A stretch of DNA of 38,835 nucleotides from Bacteroidota bacterium (GTDB lineage Bacteria > Bacteroidota > Bacteroidia > Sphingobacteriales > Sphingobacteriaceae): positions 1-38,835 of the forward strand of contig JABDHD010000032.1 of assembly GCA_013285685.1 (NCBI GenBank), in the 5' to 3' direction. Of the stretch, positions 1-8,374 are shown piece by piece (positions within the stretch are counted from its first letter, which is position 1; each line of letters begins with the position of its first letter). Both the position numbers and the translations under genes were made by a program. Under the pieces are notes generated by a model. The model did not search any database, had not been told where the DNA came from, and was given only the letters and a program-made list of their open reading frames with translations.

Positions 1-34
1 CCTCAAATTGTGTCAGGGCATTATAAAAAGAATA

Positions 35-111
35 AAGGTAAAATCACCTTTCACCTTTCACCTTTCGCCTTTTACCTTTCACCTTTTACCTTTCGCCTTT
101 TACCTTTAACC
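35..111. repeat. Heptamer tandem repeat tract (CCTTTNN)
   Basis: Nine consecutive 7-base units of the form CCTTTNN (CCTTTCA, CCTTTCG, CCTTTTA, CCTTTAA) run from 47 to 109. A short complementary stretch, AAAGGTAAAA, lies at 35-44, so the tract can fold back on itself. It ends immediately before the stop codon of the dioxygenase gene on the minus strand and therefore forms that gene's 3' flank. It is the same kind of array, with a different unit, as the tracts at 4878, 8267 and 16014. Confidence 0.8.
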
Positions 112-1074
112 TCACTTCTTCAACCCAATCTCCCTCAGCCTTTCATCCAGGTAGTCGCCGGCGTTAATGTCGTCATACTGTTTAGGGTGATCTTGGTCGA
201 TACAGGATGGCAAACAACTCAGGTCCATGCCCGATTTCGGGTGCAGGAAAAAGGGCACCGAATAACGCGAAAATTTCATCAGCTCGCGCGGCGGATTAAC
301 CACCCGGTGAGTGGTCGACTTTAGCTTGTTATTGGTTAAGCGCTGCAGCATATCGCCAACATTAACCACCAGGTCTTCGCCGTATGCTTTTACCGGGAAC
401 CATTCATTTTCGCGGGTGAGCAACTCCAGCCCATCGGCGCTTGCCCCGATAAGCAGGGTGATCAGGTTGATATCTTCATGCGCACCGGCACGAACAGCGT
501 CGGGCGCCAGCGCATCCGGGTCGGTTATCGGGAAATAGTGCAATGTTCGGAGGATTGAATTTCCGTTATGCACTTTATCGTCAAAATAGCCCTCCGGCAA
601 ACCGAGATAAACGGCAATTGCTCTTAACAGATGAATACCCGCATATTCCAGCTTTTTATAAACAGTTTCGGTGGTTGTATTAAAGTCAGGTATTTCTTCA
701 ACAGACAGATTTTCGGGGTACTCATTTTTGAGCTGATCATCATCGTTAACAATTTGGCCAATCTGCCAAAACTCCTTCAGGTCGGGTGCGGTAAAGCCTT
801 TCGCTGTCTCCTTACCTTTACTGGTATAGCCCCGCTGGCCGGCAAGGCCCGGTACCTCGTATTTCATTTTCACCGCGTCGGGCAATGCAAAAAGGGCTTT
901 AACGTCGGCATATAATTTATCGATGAGCGCTTTATCCAAGCCATGGTTGTTAATTGTAACAAAACCTGTTTCGTTAAACGCTTCGCCAATATCATCCGAA
1001 AATTGCTTACGTTGTCCGGCGTTGCCATTTACATAATTATTTAAATCGAGACGGGGGATGTTTACCTTGATCAT
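112..1074 (-). CDS. 2-oxoglutarate/Fe(II)-dependent dioxygenase, isopenicillin N synthase-like
   Basis: The 320-residue protein has the layout of the isopenicillin N synthase/2OG-Fe(II) oxygenase family: an N-terminal DIOX_N region (about 3-110) with the usual 'GFVTINNHG' segment, then a double-stranded beta-helix core. The iron ligands are visible as H199-x-D201 and H256, and the 2-oxoglutarate/substrate-binding R270-x-S272 motif follows at the usual distance. Length is normal for the family. The substrate cannot be told from sequence; relatives hydroxylate or desaturate small metabolites. The enzyme should be cytoplasmic, with no signal peptide. The start is the first ATG of the frame. A TAnnTTTG-like -7 element lies on the minus strand at 1095-1102, but no well-spaced -33 element accompanies it. 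The gene stands alone, with a heptamer repeat tract at its 3' end. Confidence 0.88.
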   Translation of the reverse strand: MIKVNIPRLDLNNYVNGNAGQRKQFSDDIGEAFNETGFVTINNHGLDKALIDKLYADVKALFALPDAVKMKYEVPGLAGQRGYTSKGKETAKGFTAPDLKEFWQIGQIVNDDDQLKNEYPENLSVEEIPDFNTTTETVYKKLEYAGIHLLRAIAVYLGLPEGYFDDKVHNGNSILRTLHYFPITDPDALAPDAVRAGAHEDINLITLLIGASADGLELLTRENEWFPVKAYGEDLVVNVGDMLQRLTNNKLKSTTHRVVNPPRELMKFSRYSVPFFLHPKSGMDLSCLPSCIDQDHPKQYDDINAGDYLDERLREIGLKK

Positions 1075-1211
1075 AAGTAAGTGATTTGCGGCTCCAAAAA
1101 TAAAAAACTTTATTACGACAATTGAAGGTAATGCACATTTTATAGAAATTTAGAAAAGTCGTTTCCGGAACGTTGTTTCGAGCGGCGATGTCCTGCCGGA
1201 AAAAGTGTGTC

Positions 1212-1249
1212 AAAAAAAAAGGCCAGAAAACTCTCGCAGTTTTTTGGCC
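1212..1249 (-). terminator. Orphan rho-independent terminator, minus strand
   Basis: On the minus strand a 12-position stem (arms 1238-1249 and 1221-1232, one mismatch, GC-rich base GGCC) with a five-base loop is followed directly by nine T residues (1220 down to 1212). This is a textbook intrinsic terminator. No minus-strand gene lies upstream of it: the next gene to the right, at 1540, is on the plus strand. Confidence 0.65.
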
Positions 1250-1307
1250 CTACATCTACCTATGAAAAACAAACCCATTGGGATGGGTGCAAACCATAAC
1301 TCAAAGC
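1212..1307 (-). ncRNA. Candidate small RNA of about 95 nt
   Basis: A minus-strand TATATTTG (1321 to 1314) fits the Bacteroidetes -7 element TAnnTTTG. A transcript starting near 1307 would contain a small hairpin (ACCCAT/ATGGGT, 1272-1287) and end at the terminator at 1212-1249. No properly spaced -33 TTTG is present: the nearest TTG is 25 bases upstream rather than about 19. It does not show the conserved SRP RNA loop, and I do not recognise an Rfam family. This is an inference from promoter, hairpin and terminator layout only. Confidence 0.28.
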
Positions 1308-1539
1308 GGGTGCCAAATATAAAAAGCTGTTTTCTAACGGTACTTTCAACACATTCAGTCCTTTAGCCTGATTGTCGGGGAAATCCGTCCCCACACACAG
1401 GGTTTAAATTTACCCGGTATATTTTTCGACCGATTATTTTTTGATATTTAGATGCTGTTAAAGTGTGAGACAGACTTGGATGTACCCGTTAAAATCTCTG
1501 TTGGGGTAAACTATCGGCAAAAAAAGTTGTTATTGGTTT

Positions 1540-1851
1540 ATGGATGGAAATGTTTATTTATTGGTAACCGACCCAAAAAATATCTGCCGGGATGTGATCC
1601 ACTCGCGGGATACGCCGTTAAAGATCAGGGTTTACTGCCTGGATGATGAACATTTTGACGCCAGTGACGGCGAAATACAGCTTTACGGTTATGCCGGCAA
1701 AACGCTGTATGCCTTTGAAACGATTGATATAAAAGCTGAAGATGCGCTTGATGTGGTGAGCGCCATCCGCTGGTATGCCGCGTATGTCCATCACCCTGCA
1801 ATGGAAATATTACCGGATGACCCGCGCCCCGACAAAACTATCGCTGTTTGA
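1540..1851 (+). CDS. Hypothetical protein, 103 aa
   Basis: A small acidic protein without signal peptide or membrane segment. I do not recognise the family. The reading frame is closed upstream by TAA at 1507, and the ATG at 1540 is the first start after it. An overlapping ORF in another frame (from 1452) has poor composition and is rejected. The sequence has a plausible soluble alpha/beta composition, with a helix-like 'EDALDVVSAIRWYAAY' segment near residues 67-82. It has no operon partner: the next gene starts almost 300 bases downstream. The gap 1852-2146 is AT-rich and holds nothing else I can support. Confidence 0.55.
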   Translation: MDGNVYLLVTDPKNICRDVIHSRDTPLKIRVYCLDDEHFDASDGEIQLYGYAGKTLYAFETIDIKAEDALDVVSAIRWYAAYVHHPAMEILPDDPRPDKTIAV

Positions 1852-2146
1852 GGTGTAAGGTGAATCCGCCGTCGCTGGTGCTATGGCGAACGAAGAAGGT
1901 AAAAGGAAGAGTGCCGGGCCAAAACCGGCATCATGGTTATAAACCCTCAAAGCCCTAATCAATTTTTCCTGAAATTTTTTAATATTAGCTTTTCGGTAAC
2001 AATATTATTATTATGAATGCCGCTAAATCAAGTTAACAAAATTGTTACTGCAATCGCCACATGTTTTTCACACCTTTACAAAACATATCCGAAATTGTAT
2101 ATGTAAAAAATACCAGTAGGTAATATATTTATTATCAGGCTTATGT

Positions 2147-3649
2147 ATGAGATATTTTTTTAATAGTAAAAAAATACAGATCACCCGGTTCAACATGCAC
2201 ATCATTTCCTTTCGCCAGGCGCTGTCACGTATTATACTGTTTAGCACCTTCTTGCTTTGTTTATCGCCGTCTGTTTTTGCACAAAACTCAAAGGCCAGCA
2301 GTACCGCAGCGCCGCCGGTTGAAGATACCAGCAAAGTTAGCTTGCTGCAACCCGTTAAGGTAAAAGACACCAGTAAAAACAGTACCGACCAATATTTTAC
2401 ACTTCAGCAGTGCGTTGAATATGCGCTATTGCACCAGCCGGCGCTAAACGAATCGCAAATAAATATCCAGGTAGCACACCTTAATAATGCCATCGCGTTA
2501 TCCACTGCATTGCCACAGATAAACGTGGATGGGACGCTCACCCATTATTTGCAGCGAACCGGCGCCACACAAACCTCTGGTGCAAATGGTGTTGCTACAG
2601 TCACACCCAATTCGTCGGGCGGCAACGGCTATACCTTTTTTCCCGGTGCTTCGCTTACGCAGCAGATATTTAATCCAAGCTTGTTATATGCCTACAAAAG
2701 CGCCCCTTTGTATATAACACAAGCAAACCAAATAACTGATAGTACTAAAATCGCAGTTGTATCCAACGTAACAAAGTCCTTTTATTCGTTATTGCTCACG
2801 CTTGAACAGATAAATGTATTGAAGGAAGATACCGCTGAATTTGGCAAAAGCTACCGGGACGCGTACCACCAGTATGTCGGCGGCATAGTGGACGAAACCG
2901 ATTACGAGCAGGCTGAGATTACCCTGAATAATACAAAGGCACAACTGAAGCAGGCAAACGAGAATGTGGTTCCGCAGTATGCCTCCTTAAAACAGCTGAT
3001 GGGCTTTCCGACTGAACAACAATTTAATGTGGTGTTTGATACGCTGGAAATGATGAAAAATATTCATATCGATACCAGCCAGCAACTACAATTTGAAAAA
3101 AGGATAGAGTTCCAATTGCTGAATACCGACAAGGCGCTGCAGCAGCAAACCGTAAATTATTATAAATACTCATTTTTGCCGACGCTTTCAGGCTTCTTCA
3201 ACTACAACCTGTCGTATCAAAACGATCATTTATCCGAACTCTTTTCAACCGGTTATCCCGGGTCAACAGTAGGGTTAACTTTAACCATGCCTATTTTTAC
3301 CGGATTTGCCAGGTTGAATAATTTGCACAAGGCAAGGCTGCAGGCGCAGATAATTGACTGGCAGCAAACCGACCTTAAATCGCAGATAAATGTGCAGTAT
3401 ACTACGGCGCTGGCCGATTATAAAGGCAACTATTACGATTTACAGGTTCTGCAAAAAAATGTAAGCCTGGCAAAGCGGGTGTTTTTTGTGGTTACGCTGC
3501 AGTACAGGCAAGGCATAGTGCCTTATTTAAATGTGGTGACAGCGGAAACCAACCTGATAACCTCAGAAATAAATTATTTAAATGCACTGTTCCAGGTATT
3601 GTCAAACAAAGTCGACCTGGAAAAAGCAATGGGAACAATTTCATATTAA
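2147..3649 (+). CDS. TolC-family outer membrane efflux protein
   Basis: This 500-residue protein is the outer-membrane channel of the RND pump encoded next to it. It has an N-terminal signal sequence ending 'SPSVFAQ', then two outer-membrane-efflux (OEP) repeats rich in long amphipathic coiled-coil helices, with the family-typical 'TLQQCVEYALLHQPAL' opening (about residues 83-98) and a C-terminal 'EINYLNALFQVLSNKVDLEKAMG' helix. In the cell it would form a trimeric channel across the outer membrane and periplasm. The second methionine (start at 2195) gives a more normal signal peptide than the ATG at 2147 and may be the true start. The adaptor gene begins at the very next base after the stop, so the two are co-transcribed and probably translationally coupled. 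Confidence 0.93.
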   Translation: MRYFFNSKKIQITRFNMHIISFRQALSRIILFSTFLLCLSPSVFAQNSKASSTAAPPVEDTSKVSLLQPVKVKDTSKNSTDQYFTLQQCVEYALLHQPALNESQINIQVAHLNNAIALSTALPQINVDGTLTHYLQRTGATQTSGANGVATVTPNSSGGNGYTFFPGASLTQQIFNPSLLYAYKSAPLYITQANQITDSTKIAVVSNVTKSFYSLLLTLEQINVLKEDTAEFGKSYRDAYHQYVGGIVDETDYEQAEITLNNTKAQLKQANENVVPQYASLKQLMGFPTEQQFNVVFDTLEMMKNIHIDTSQQLQFEKRIEFQLLNTDKALQQQTVNYYKYSFLPTLSGFFNYNLSYQNDHLSELFSTGYPGSTVGLTLTMPIFTGFARLNNLHKARLQAQIIDWQQTDLKSQINVQYTTALADYKGNYYDLQVLQKNVSLAKRVFFVVTLQYRQGIVPYLNVVTAETNLITSEINYLNALFQVLSNKVDLEKAMGTISY

Positions 3650-4873
3650 ATGCACAAACCAACAACCTCTATGAACAGAGTTATATTAAATACTTTTTTG
3701 GCCGGCTGTGTTATTCTGTCTGCGTGCCAAAAAAAGCAGGCGCCGCCAAATCCGGAGGTTCCGGTTAACCTGATGAAGCTTAAGCCAAAACAAGTACAAT
3801 ACTACGATAAGTACCCGGCTACCATGAGAGCGTTAAACCAGGTGAACTTGCTGCCACAGGTGACCGGCGCAATTACGGGTGTTTATTTTACTGAAGGCAC
3901 CGAGGTGAGCAAGGGGCAAAAGCTTTACGAGATTGACGAACGCCTTTACCAGGCCGCGTATGACCAGGCTGTGGCCAACCTTAGAGTTTCTGAAAGCGGG
4001 TTGGTTGAAGCACAGCAGGATGCCGACCGCTATGTTTATCTGAATAAATATAACGCAGTTGCCAAACAGCAATACGACCACGCAGTAATAACACTGGAAC
4101 AAGCCAAGAGCACTGTTCAGGCTTCGGAACAGGCAGTAAAAACCGCGAAAACCAATTTCACCTACGCTACTGTATACGCGCCTTTTACCGGAACAATAGG
4201 CATTAGCCAGGTGAGGTTAGGCGAGGTTGTTTCACCCGGCATAACAACGCTGGATTCCTTGTCATCCGATAACCCTATAGCGGTTGACTTTATTATCAAC
4301 GAGAAAAACCTGCTGTTTTTTGAAAAGCTGCAGCGCTCGAAAAATCCTGTAGACTCCCTTTTCACCCTGTTATTGCCCGATAATTCGCTCTATAAGGGTT
4401 TGGGCAAACTATCCGTAATTGACCGTGCAGTTGATCCGCAAACAGGCTCCATCAGGATACGCCTGGTATTTGATAACAATGAGCGCCTGTTGCGCCCCGG
4501 TATGAGCTGCCAGGTTCGCGTGCACAACCAGGATGTAGGACCGCAACTGGTGGTACCGAACAAAGCGGTTGTTGAGCAAATGGGCGAATACTTTGTGTAC
4601 GTGGCGAAGGACACGCTAATAAAAGTGAGTCCTGACAGCCTTAAAAAAATGGACAAAAAAGCCGCCGCAAGTGCCAATAAGCCAAAGCTGATCGCCGTGC
4701 AAAAAAAGGTGCAAACAGGCCAGGTCATCGGGGCTGATATCATTATCAAAAGCGGTGTAAAAGCCGGCGACCGTCTGATTGTCGACGGTTTGCAATCATT
4801 GCACGACGGTGTTCGCATTACAACAGCAAATAAAGTAGGTCCGGGCGGCGGCAGAGGCGGACGCGGTGGATGA
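3650..4873 (+). CDS. RND efflux periplasmic adaptor, AcrA/HlyD type lipoprotein
   Basis: This 407-residue adaptor bridges the inner-membrane pump and the TolC channel. A lipobox (LSAC) follows the hydrophobic segment, placing the mature protein as a lipid-anchored periplasmic protein. The order of parts is normal: barrel-sandwich hybrid half ('VNLLPQVTGAITGVYFTEGT'), alpha-hairpin (about 100-165), second lipoyl half ('TYATVYAPFTGTIGISQVRLG'), beta-barrel, then membrane-proximal domain. The C-terminus is a glycine/arginine tail. The ATG at 3650 directly abuts the tolC-like stop; an in-frame ATG at 3671 gives a shorter lipoprotein signal and is an equally good start. The 131-base gap to the pump gene holds a heptamer foldback repeat. 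Confidence 0.93.
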   Translation: MHKPTTSMNRVILNTFLAGCVILSACQKKQAPPNPEVPVNLMKLKPKQVQYYDKYPATMRALNQVNLLPQVTGAITGVYFTEGTEVSKGQKLYEIDERLYQAAYDQAVANLRVSESGLVEAQQDADRYVYLNKYNAVAKQQYDHAVITLEQAKSTVQASEQAVKTAKTNFTYATVYAPFTGTIGISQVRLGEVVSPGITTLDSLSSDNPIAVDFIINEKNLLFFEKLQRSKNPVDSLFTLLLPDNSLYKGLGKLSVIDRAVDPQTGSIRIRLVFDNNERLLRPGMSCQVRVHNQDVGPQLVVPNKAVVEQMGEYFVYVAKDTLIKVSPDSLKKMDKKAAASANKPKLIAVQKKVQTGQVIGADIIIKSGVKAGDRLIVDGLQSLHDGVRITTANKVGPGGGRGGRGG

Positions 4874-4877
4874 TTTT

Positions 4878-4986
4878 AAGTCTTAAGTCGAAAGTCTTAA
4901 GTCAATAGTCAAATTAAGACAATAAATGGTGACTTCAGACTTTCGACTAAAGACTTTCGACTTCAGACTTAAGACTTTAGACTTAG
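4878..4986. repeat. Inverted pair of heptamer arrays between adaptor and first pump
   Basis: The left arm has five 7-base units (AAGTCTT, AAGTCGA, AAGTCTT, AAGTCAA, TAGTCAA; 4878-4912). The right arm has eight units of form GACTNNN (GACTTCA, GACTTTC, GACTAAA, and so on; 4931-4986), the reverse complement of the left-arm pattern. The spacer contains AATAAATG. Transcribed, the arms would form a long imperfect hairpin between the adaptor stop and the pump start at 5005. It could stabilise or attenuate the message, or be a neutral repeat; sequence alone does not decide. Confidence 0.85.
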
Positions 4987-5004
4987 AAAAAGACTTAAAA
5001 AAAA

Positions 5005-8000
5005 ATGATTGCTAATACCTTTATAAAGCGGCCCGTAACTGCAATAGTTATTTCTATCGTACTGGTAATTACCGGGACCGTCTGTATTTTGCTGCTGCCT
5101 ATTGACCAATACCCTGATATTACCCCGCCCGTGGTGCAGGTGAACGGACAGTTTATTGGCGCAGATGCTCAAACCGTGGAGCAAACCGTAGCGACGCCTA
5201 TTGAAGAACAGGTGAATGGCTCGCCAGGCATGGAATACATGCAGAGCAACAGCACCAACAACGGCGCCATGCAGCTTAACGTAACGTTCCAAATAGGCAC
5301 CAACATAGACGTTGCGGCACTCGACGTGCAAAACCGGGTGAGCATCGCTACGCCCTTGTTGCCTGCTGCAGCCAGCCGGCTGGGCCTAACCGTACGTGCG
5401 GTAAACCCCAGCATGCTGATGATGGTGGCTATATACGCGCCAAAAGATAGCCACAACATAACGTTCCTGGATAACTATACCAATATATTTGTTCAGGATG
5501 CGCTGCTGCGTGTGCCGGGAGTTGGCACCATCAGCCGTTTTACCGATGATTTTAGTATGCGCATTTGGATGAACCCGCAAAAAATGGCCGGTTACAGCAT
5601 TGAGCCGCAGGATATTATCACCGCTTTAACAGCACAGAACGTGCAGGTAGCCGCAGGTACTGCGGGCGTGCCACCGCAGGCGCCTACGCAAACCTATGAA
5701 CTGGGTATTTTGGTAAACGGCCGTTTGAGCAAGGTTTCGGACTTTGAAAACATCATTATAAAAAACAATCCCCAAACCGGCGAACTGGTTTACCTGAAGG
5801 ATGTTGCCCGCATAGAATTGGGTAAATTTACTTTTTCGAGCAACTCATTTGTCGATGGGCACCGCGCATCTTATCTGCAAATATACCAGGCGCCGGGCAG
5901 CAATGCACTCCAAACCGCCAACGGCGTGTACGAGGAGCTTGCCAAGCTGCAGCAAACCTTCCCCACCGACGTTGCCTATAGCGTTCCGTTTGAATCGGTA
6001 ACGGTGGTAAAAGTTTCGATGACGGATGTTGTACGGACTTTGTTAATGACCCTTGGCCTTGTGGCTATCGTCGTGTTCCTGTTCCTTCAAACCTTCAGAT
6101 CAACGCTAATTCCTATTCTCGCCATCCCGGTATCCATTTTTGGCACCTTCTGCTTTTTTATCCCGCTGGGCTTTACCATCAATACCCTAACCATGTTTGG
6201 TTTTGTGCTGGCTATTGGTATTGTGGTGGATGATGCCATCATCGTGGTAGAGGCCGTTCAGCATTATATCGATCATGATAAAATGACGGCTAAGGAGGCT
6301 ACCTACCAGGCGATGAAGGATATTTCGGCGCCTGTTGTGGCTATTGCTTTGATACTTGCAGCTGTGTTTGTGCCTGTTGGGTTTATCCCGGGCATCGTGG
6401 GCAGGCTATACCAGCAGTTTGCCATAACTATTGCGATATCGGTGATCATTTCGGCATTTATAGCATTGTCATTAACCCCTGCCCTTTGTACCCTGCTTTT
6501 AAAGCCGACTGATGAATCAAAAAAGAACAAAGGTCTTACAGGATGGTTCACTAAGTTTAACGCCTGGTTTGATAGGGTAACCGCAAAATATACCGAAGGT
6601 GTACGGCGCAGCATCAGCGGCGCGAAATATATTGTTATCTTACTGGTTTGCGTTTGCGTGGGTGCTTACTTCCTGTTCGAGGGTAAGCCCACCGGCTTTA
6701 TCCCGTCAGAGGATGATGGCAACCTGTACGTAACCTACCAGTTGCCGCCGGCATCATCAACCGCCCAATCGGTTAATATCATGTCCAAACTAATGGCGGT
6801 GGTTGCTTCGACCCCGGGCGTCGGGCACTATGCCGCACTGTCGGGCCTTAACGTAGTAACTAACGCCAGCAACTCCAATAACGGCACTATTTACATTCAG
6901 TTAAAGCCCTGGGAGGAGCGTAGTACGACTGAACAACAGGTGCCCGGCATTATCAGCGTAATGCAAAAGCGCATTCGCGATGCCGGCGTTACCAATGCCA
7001 GCGTTGAAGTAATACAACCCTCACCCCTTCCCGGTGTAGGCTCAACTATAGGTTTCAGTATGCAGATAGAGCAGCGGAGCACCAATGATAACCTGCAGGA
7101 TTTTGAGCGGGTGGTAAACCGTTTTATCGATTCGGCCAATAAAAATCCGGCAATCACCAAGGCTTATACCTTCTATACCGCCCACACACCCAATATGAGT
7201 CTTACAGTCGACCGGGAAAAGTGTGAAAAGCTCGGTGTCAGCATATCGGATGTTTTTACCACCATCCAGGCCTTTATGGGTAGTTTGTATATTAACGACT
7301 TTACAACCTATAACCGTACTTTTCACGTGGTGGTACAGGCGGATACTGCCTATCGTGCACTGGTAACCGATATGAATAAGTATTACGTGCGCAACTCAAA
7401 CAACAAGATGGTGCCGCTGGGTACGGTGATCAGTTTTGCGCCAGTTGAAGCTGCGCCGCTTATTTCGCACTTTAATATTTTCCGCTCCGCGGAAATTGAC
7501 GGTTCATCGCCACCGGGCGTAAGCTCCTCTGATGCCCTGGCGGCGTTAACGGGATTGGCAAACAGGCTCCTGCCCCAGGGATACACTTATGAATTTTCGG
7601 GTCTAAGCTACGAGGAATTGAAGGCAGGCTCGGTCACTATGTACATATTCGCATTCTCCATCACGTTCGTCTTCCTGTTCCTGGCCGCGCTTTATGAAAG
7701 CTGGTCGGTACCATTTTCAGTACTGCTTGCAGTGCCGATAGGCGCGTTTGGGGCTATCCTGGCATTGGCGCTGGTGCCTTCGCTTACCGATAACGTTTAT
7801 GCCCAGATAGGCTTGATCACACTGATCGGGCTGGCCGCAAAAAATGCTATCCTTATCGTGGAGTTTGCCAAGGTGCGCGTGGACCGCGGCGAGGATCTGC
7901 TTGCATCTACGCTTGATGCCGTAAGTCTTCGTTTGCGCCCGATCATCATGACGTCGATGGCCTTCATCCTGGGTGTTCTGCCGCTGGTGTTTGCATCCGG

Positions 8001-8268
8001 CGCCGGCGCGGTAGCCCGGCGGACCATAGGCCTGACCGTACTGGGGGGCATGACCGCCGCTTCTTCCATAGCCATCTTTGTGGTACCGGTACTGTTCGTT
8101 ATCATCACCCGCTGGGCTTACGGTAAGGAGAAATTGGACTACCTGAAGGCACATCATAAAGAACTGATGGAAAAGGCGAAAAAGGTTGAAGCTCAAAATA
8201 TCGACCCGGAACTGGAATTTGAATTACAAAAATCACGCGACCTGCATAGTGCAGAGGGGGGTGGTTAG
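5005..8268 (+). CDS. RND multidrug efflux pump subunit, HAE1/AcrB type (first of tandem pair)
   Basis: This 1087-residue inner-membrane pump exports hydrophobic compounds by proton antiport and works with the adaptor and channel encoded upstream. The AcrB plan is complete: TM1 at the extreme N-terminus ('FIKRPVTAIV'), a first large periplasmic loop, TM2-6, a second large loop, and TM8-12. The proton-relay residues are present: the Asp-Asp pair in TM4 ('GIVVDDAIIVVEA'), the Lys in TM10 ('GLAAKNAILIVEF') and the Arg of 'RLRPIIMTS'. Length is normal plus a charged cytoplasmic tail of about 40 residues ('HHKELMEKAKKVEAQNIDPE') that is also found in the next gene. The start is the ATG after an A-rich stretch, with sequence identical in style to the second pump's start. 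Confidence 0.95.
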   Translation: MIANTFIKRPVTAIVISIVLVITGTVCILLLPIDQYPDITPPVVQVNGQFIGADAQTVEQTVATPIEEQVNGSPGMEYMQSNSTNNGAMQLNVTFQIGTNIDVAALDVQNRVSIATPLLPAAASRLGLTVRAVNPSMLMMVAIYAPKDSHNITFLDNYTNIFVQDALLRVPGVGTISRFTDDFSMRIWMNPQKMAGYSIEPQDIITALTAQNVQVAAGTAGVPPQAPTQTYELGILVNGRLSKVSDFENIIIKNNPQTGELVYLKDVARIELGKFTFSSNSFVDGHRASYLQIYQAPGSNALQTANGVYEELAKLQQTFPTDVAYSVPFESVTVVKVSMTDVVRTLLMTLGLVAIVVFLFLQTFRSTLIPILAIPVSIFGTFCFFIPLGFTINTLTMFGFVLAIGIVVDDAIIVVEAVQHYIDHDKMTAKEATYQAMKDISAPVVAIALILAAVFVPVGFIPGIVGRLYQQFAITIAISVIISAFIALSLTPALCTLLLKPTDESKKNKGLTGWFTKFNAWFDRVTAKYTEGVRRSISGAKYIVILLVCVCVGAYFLFEGKPTGFIPSEDDGNLYVTYQLPPASSTAQSVNIMSKLMAVVASTPGVGHYAALSGLNVVTNASNSNNGTIYIQLKPWEERSTTEQQVPGIISVMQKRIRDAGVTNASVEVIQPSPLPGVGSTIGFSMQIEQRSTNDNLQDFERVVNRFIDSANKNPAITKAYTFYTAHTPNMSLTVDREKCEKLGVSISDVFTTIQAFMGSLYINDFTTYNRTFHVVVQADTAYRALVTDMNKYYVRNSNNKMVPLGTVISFAPVEAAPLISHFNIFRSAEIDGSSPPGVSSSDALAALTGLANRLLPQGYTYEFSGLSYEELKAGSVTMYIFAFSITFVFLFLAALYESWSVPFSVLLAVPIGAFGAILALALVPSLTDNVYAQIGLITLIGLAAKNAILIVEFAKVRVDRGEDLLASTLDAVSLRLRPIIMTSMAFILGVLPLVFASGAGAVARRTIGLTVLGGMTAASSIAIFVVPVLFVIITRWAYGKEKLDYLKAHHKELMEKAKKVEAQNIDPELEFELQKSRDLHSAEGGG

Positions 8269-8367
8269 TCTTGAGTCGAATGTCTTAAGTCAAAAGTAAA
8301 AACAAACGAGGAATAAATGACTCAAGACTTTAGACTCAAGACTTTGGACTCAAGACTTTAGACTGCA
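8267..8367. repeat. Inverted pair of heptamer arrays between the two pump genes
   Basis: The left arm has four units (AGTCTTG, AGTCGAA, TGTCTTA, AGTCAAA; 8267-8294). The right arm has seven units alternating GACTCAA and GACTTTR, ending GACTGCA (8319-8367). The left arm begins inside the stop codon of the first pump gene. As in the array at 4878, the spacer includes AATAAATG and the right arm is followed by an A-run and the pump ATG (8375). The two cassettes hold equivalent positions in front of paralogous genes. Confidence 0.85.
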
Positions 8368-8374
8368 AAAAAAA

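Noticed and set aside
47..109. Tandem repeats resembling a CRISPR array
   Set aside because: Units are 7 bases with no spacers, and no cas genes are present; the same holds for the arrays at 4878, 8267 and 16014.
1262..1366. A 34-codon plus-strand ORF starting ATGAAAAACAAACCC
   Set aside because: Poor protein-like composition, no homology I recognise, and it lies inside the candidate minus-strand small RNA and terminator.
1452..1646. A 64-residue ORF overlapping the 103-residue hypothetical gene
   Set aside because: It is a frame shadow of the gene at 1540; its composition is worse and it has no conserved feature.
7717..8196. Long minus-strand ORF within the first pump
   Set aside because: Shadow of the pump gene; low-complexity His/Gln/Arg composition and no start context.
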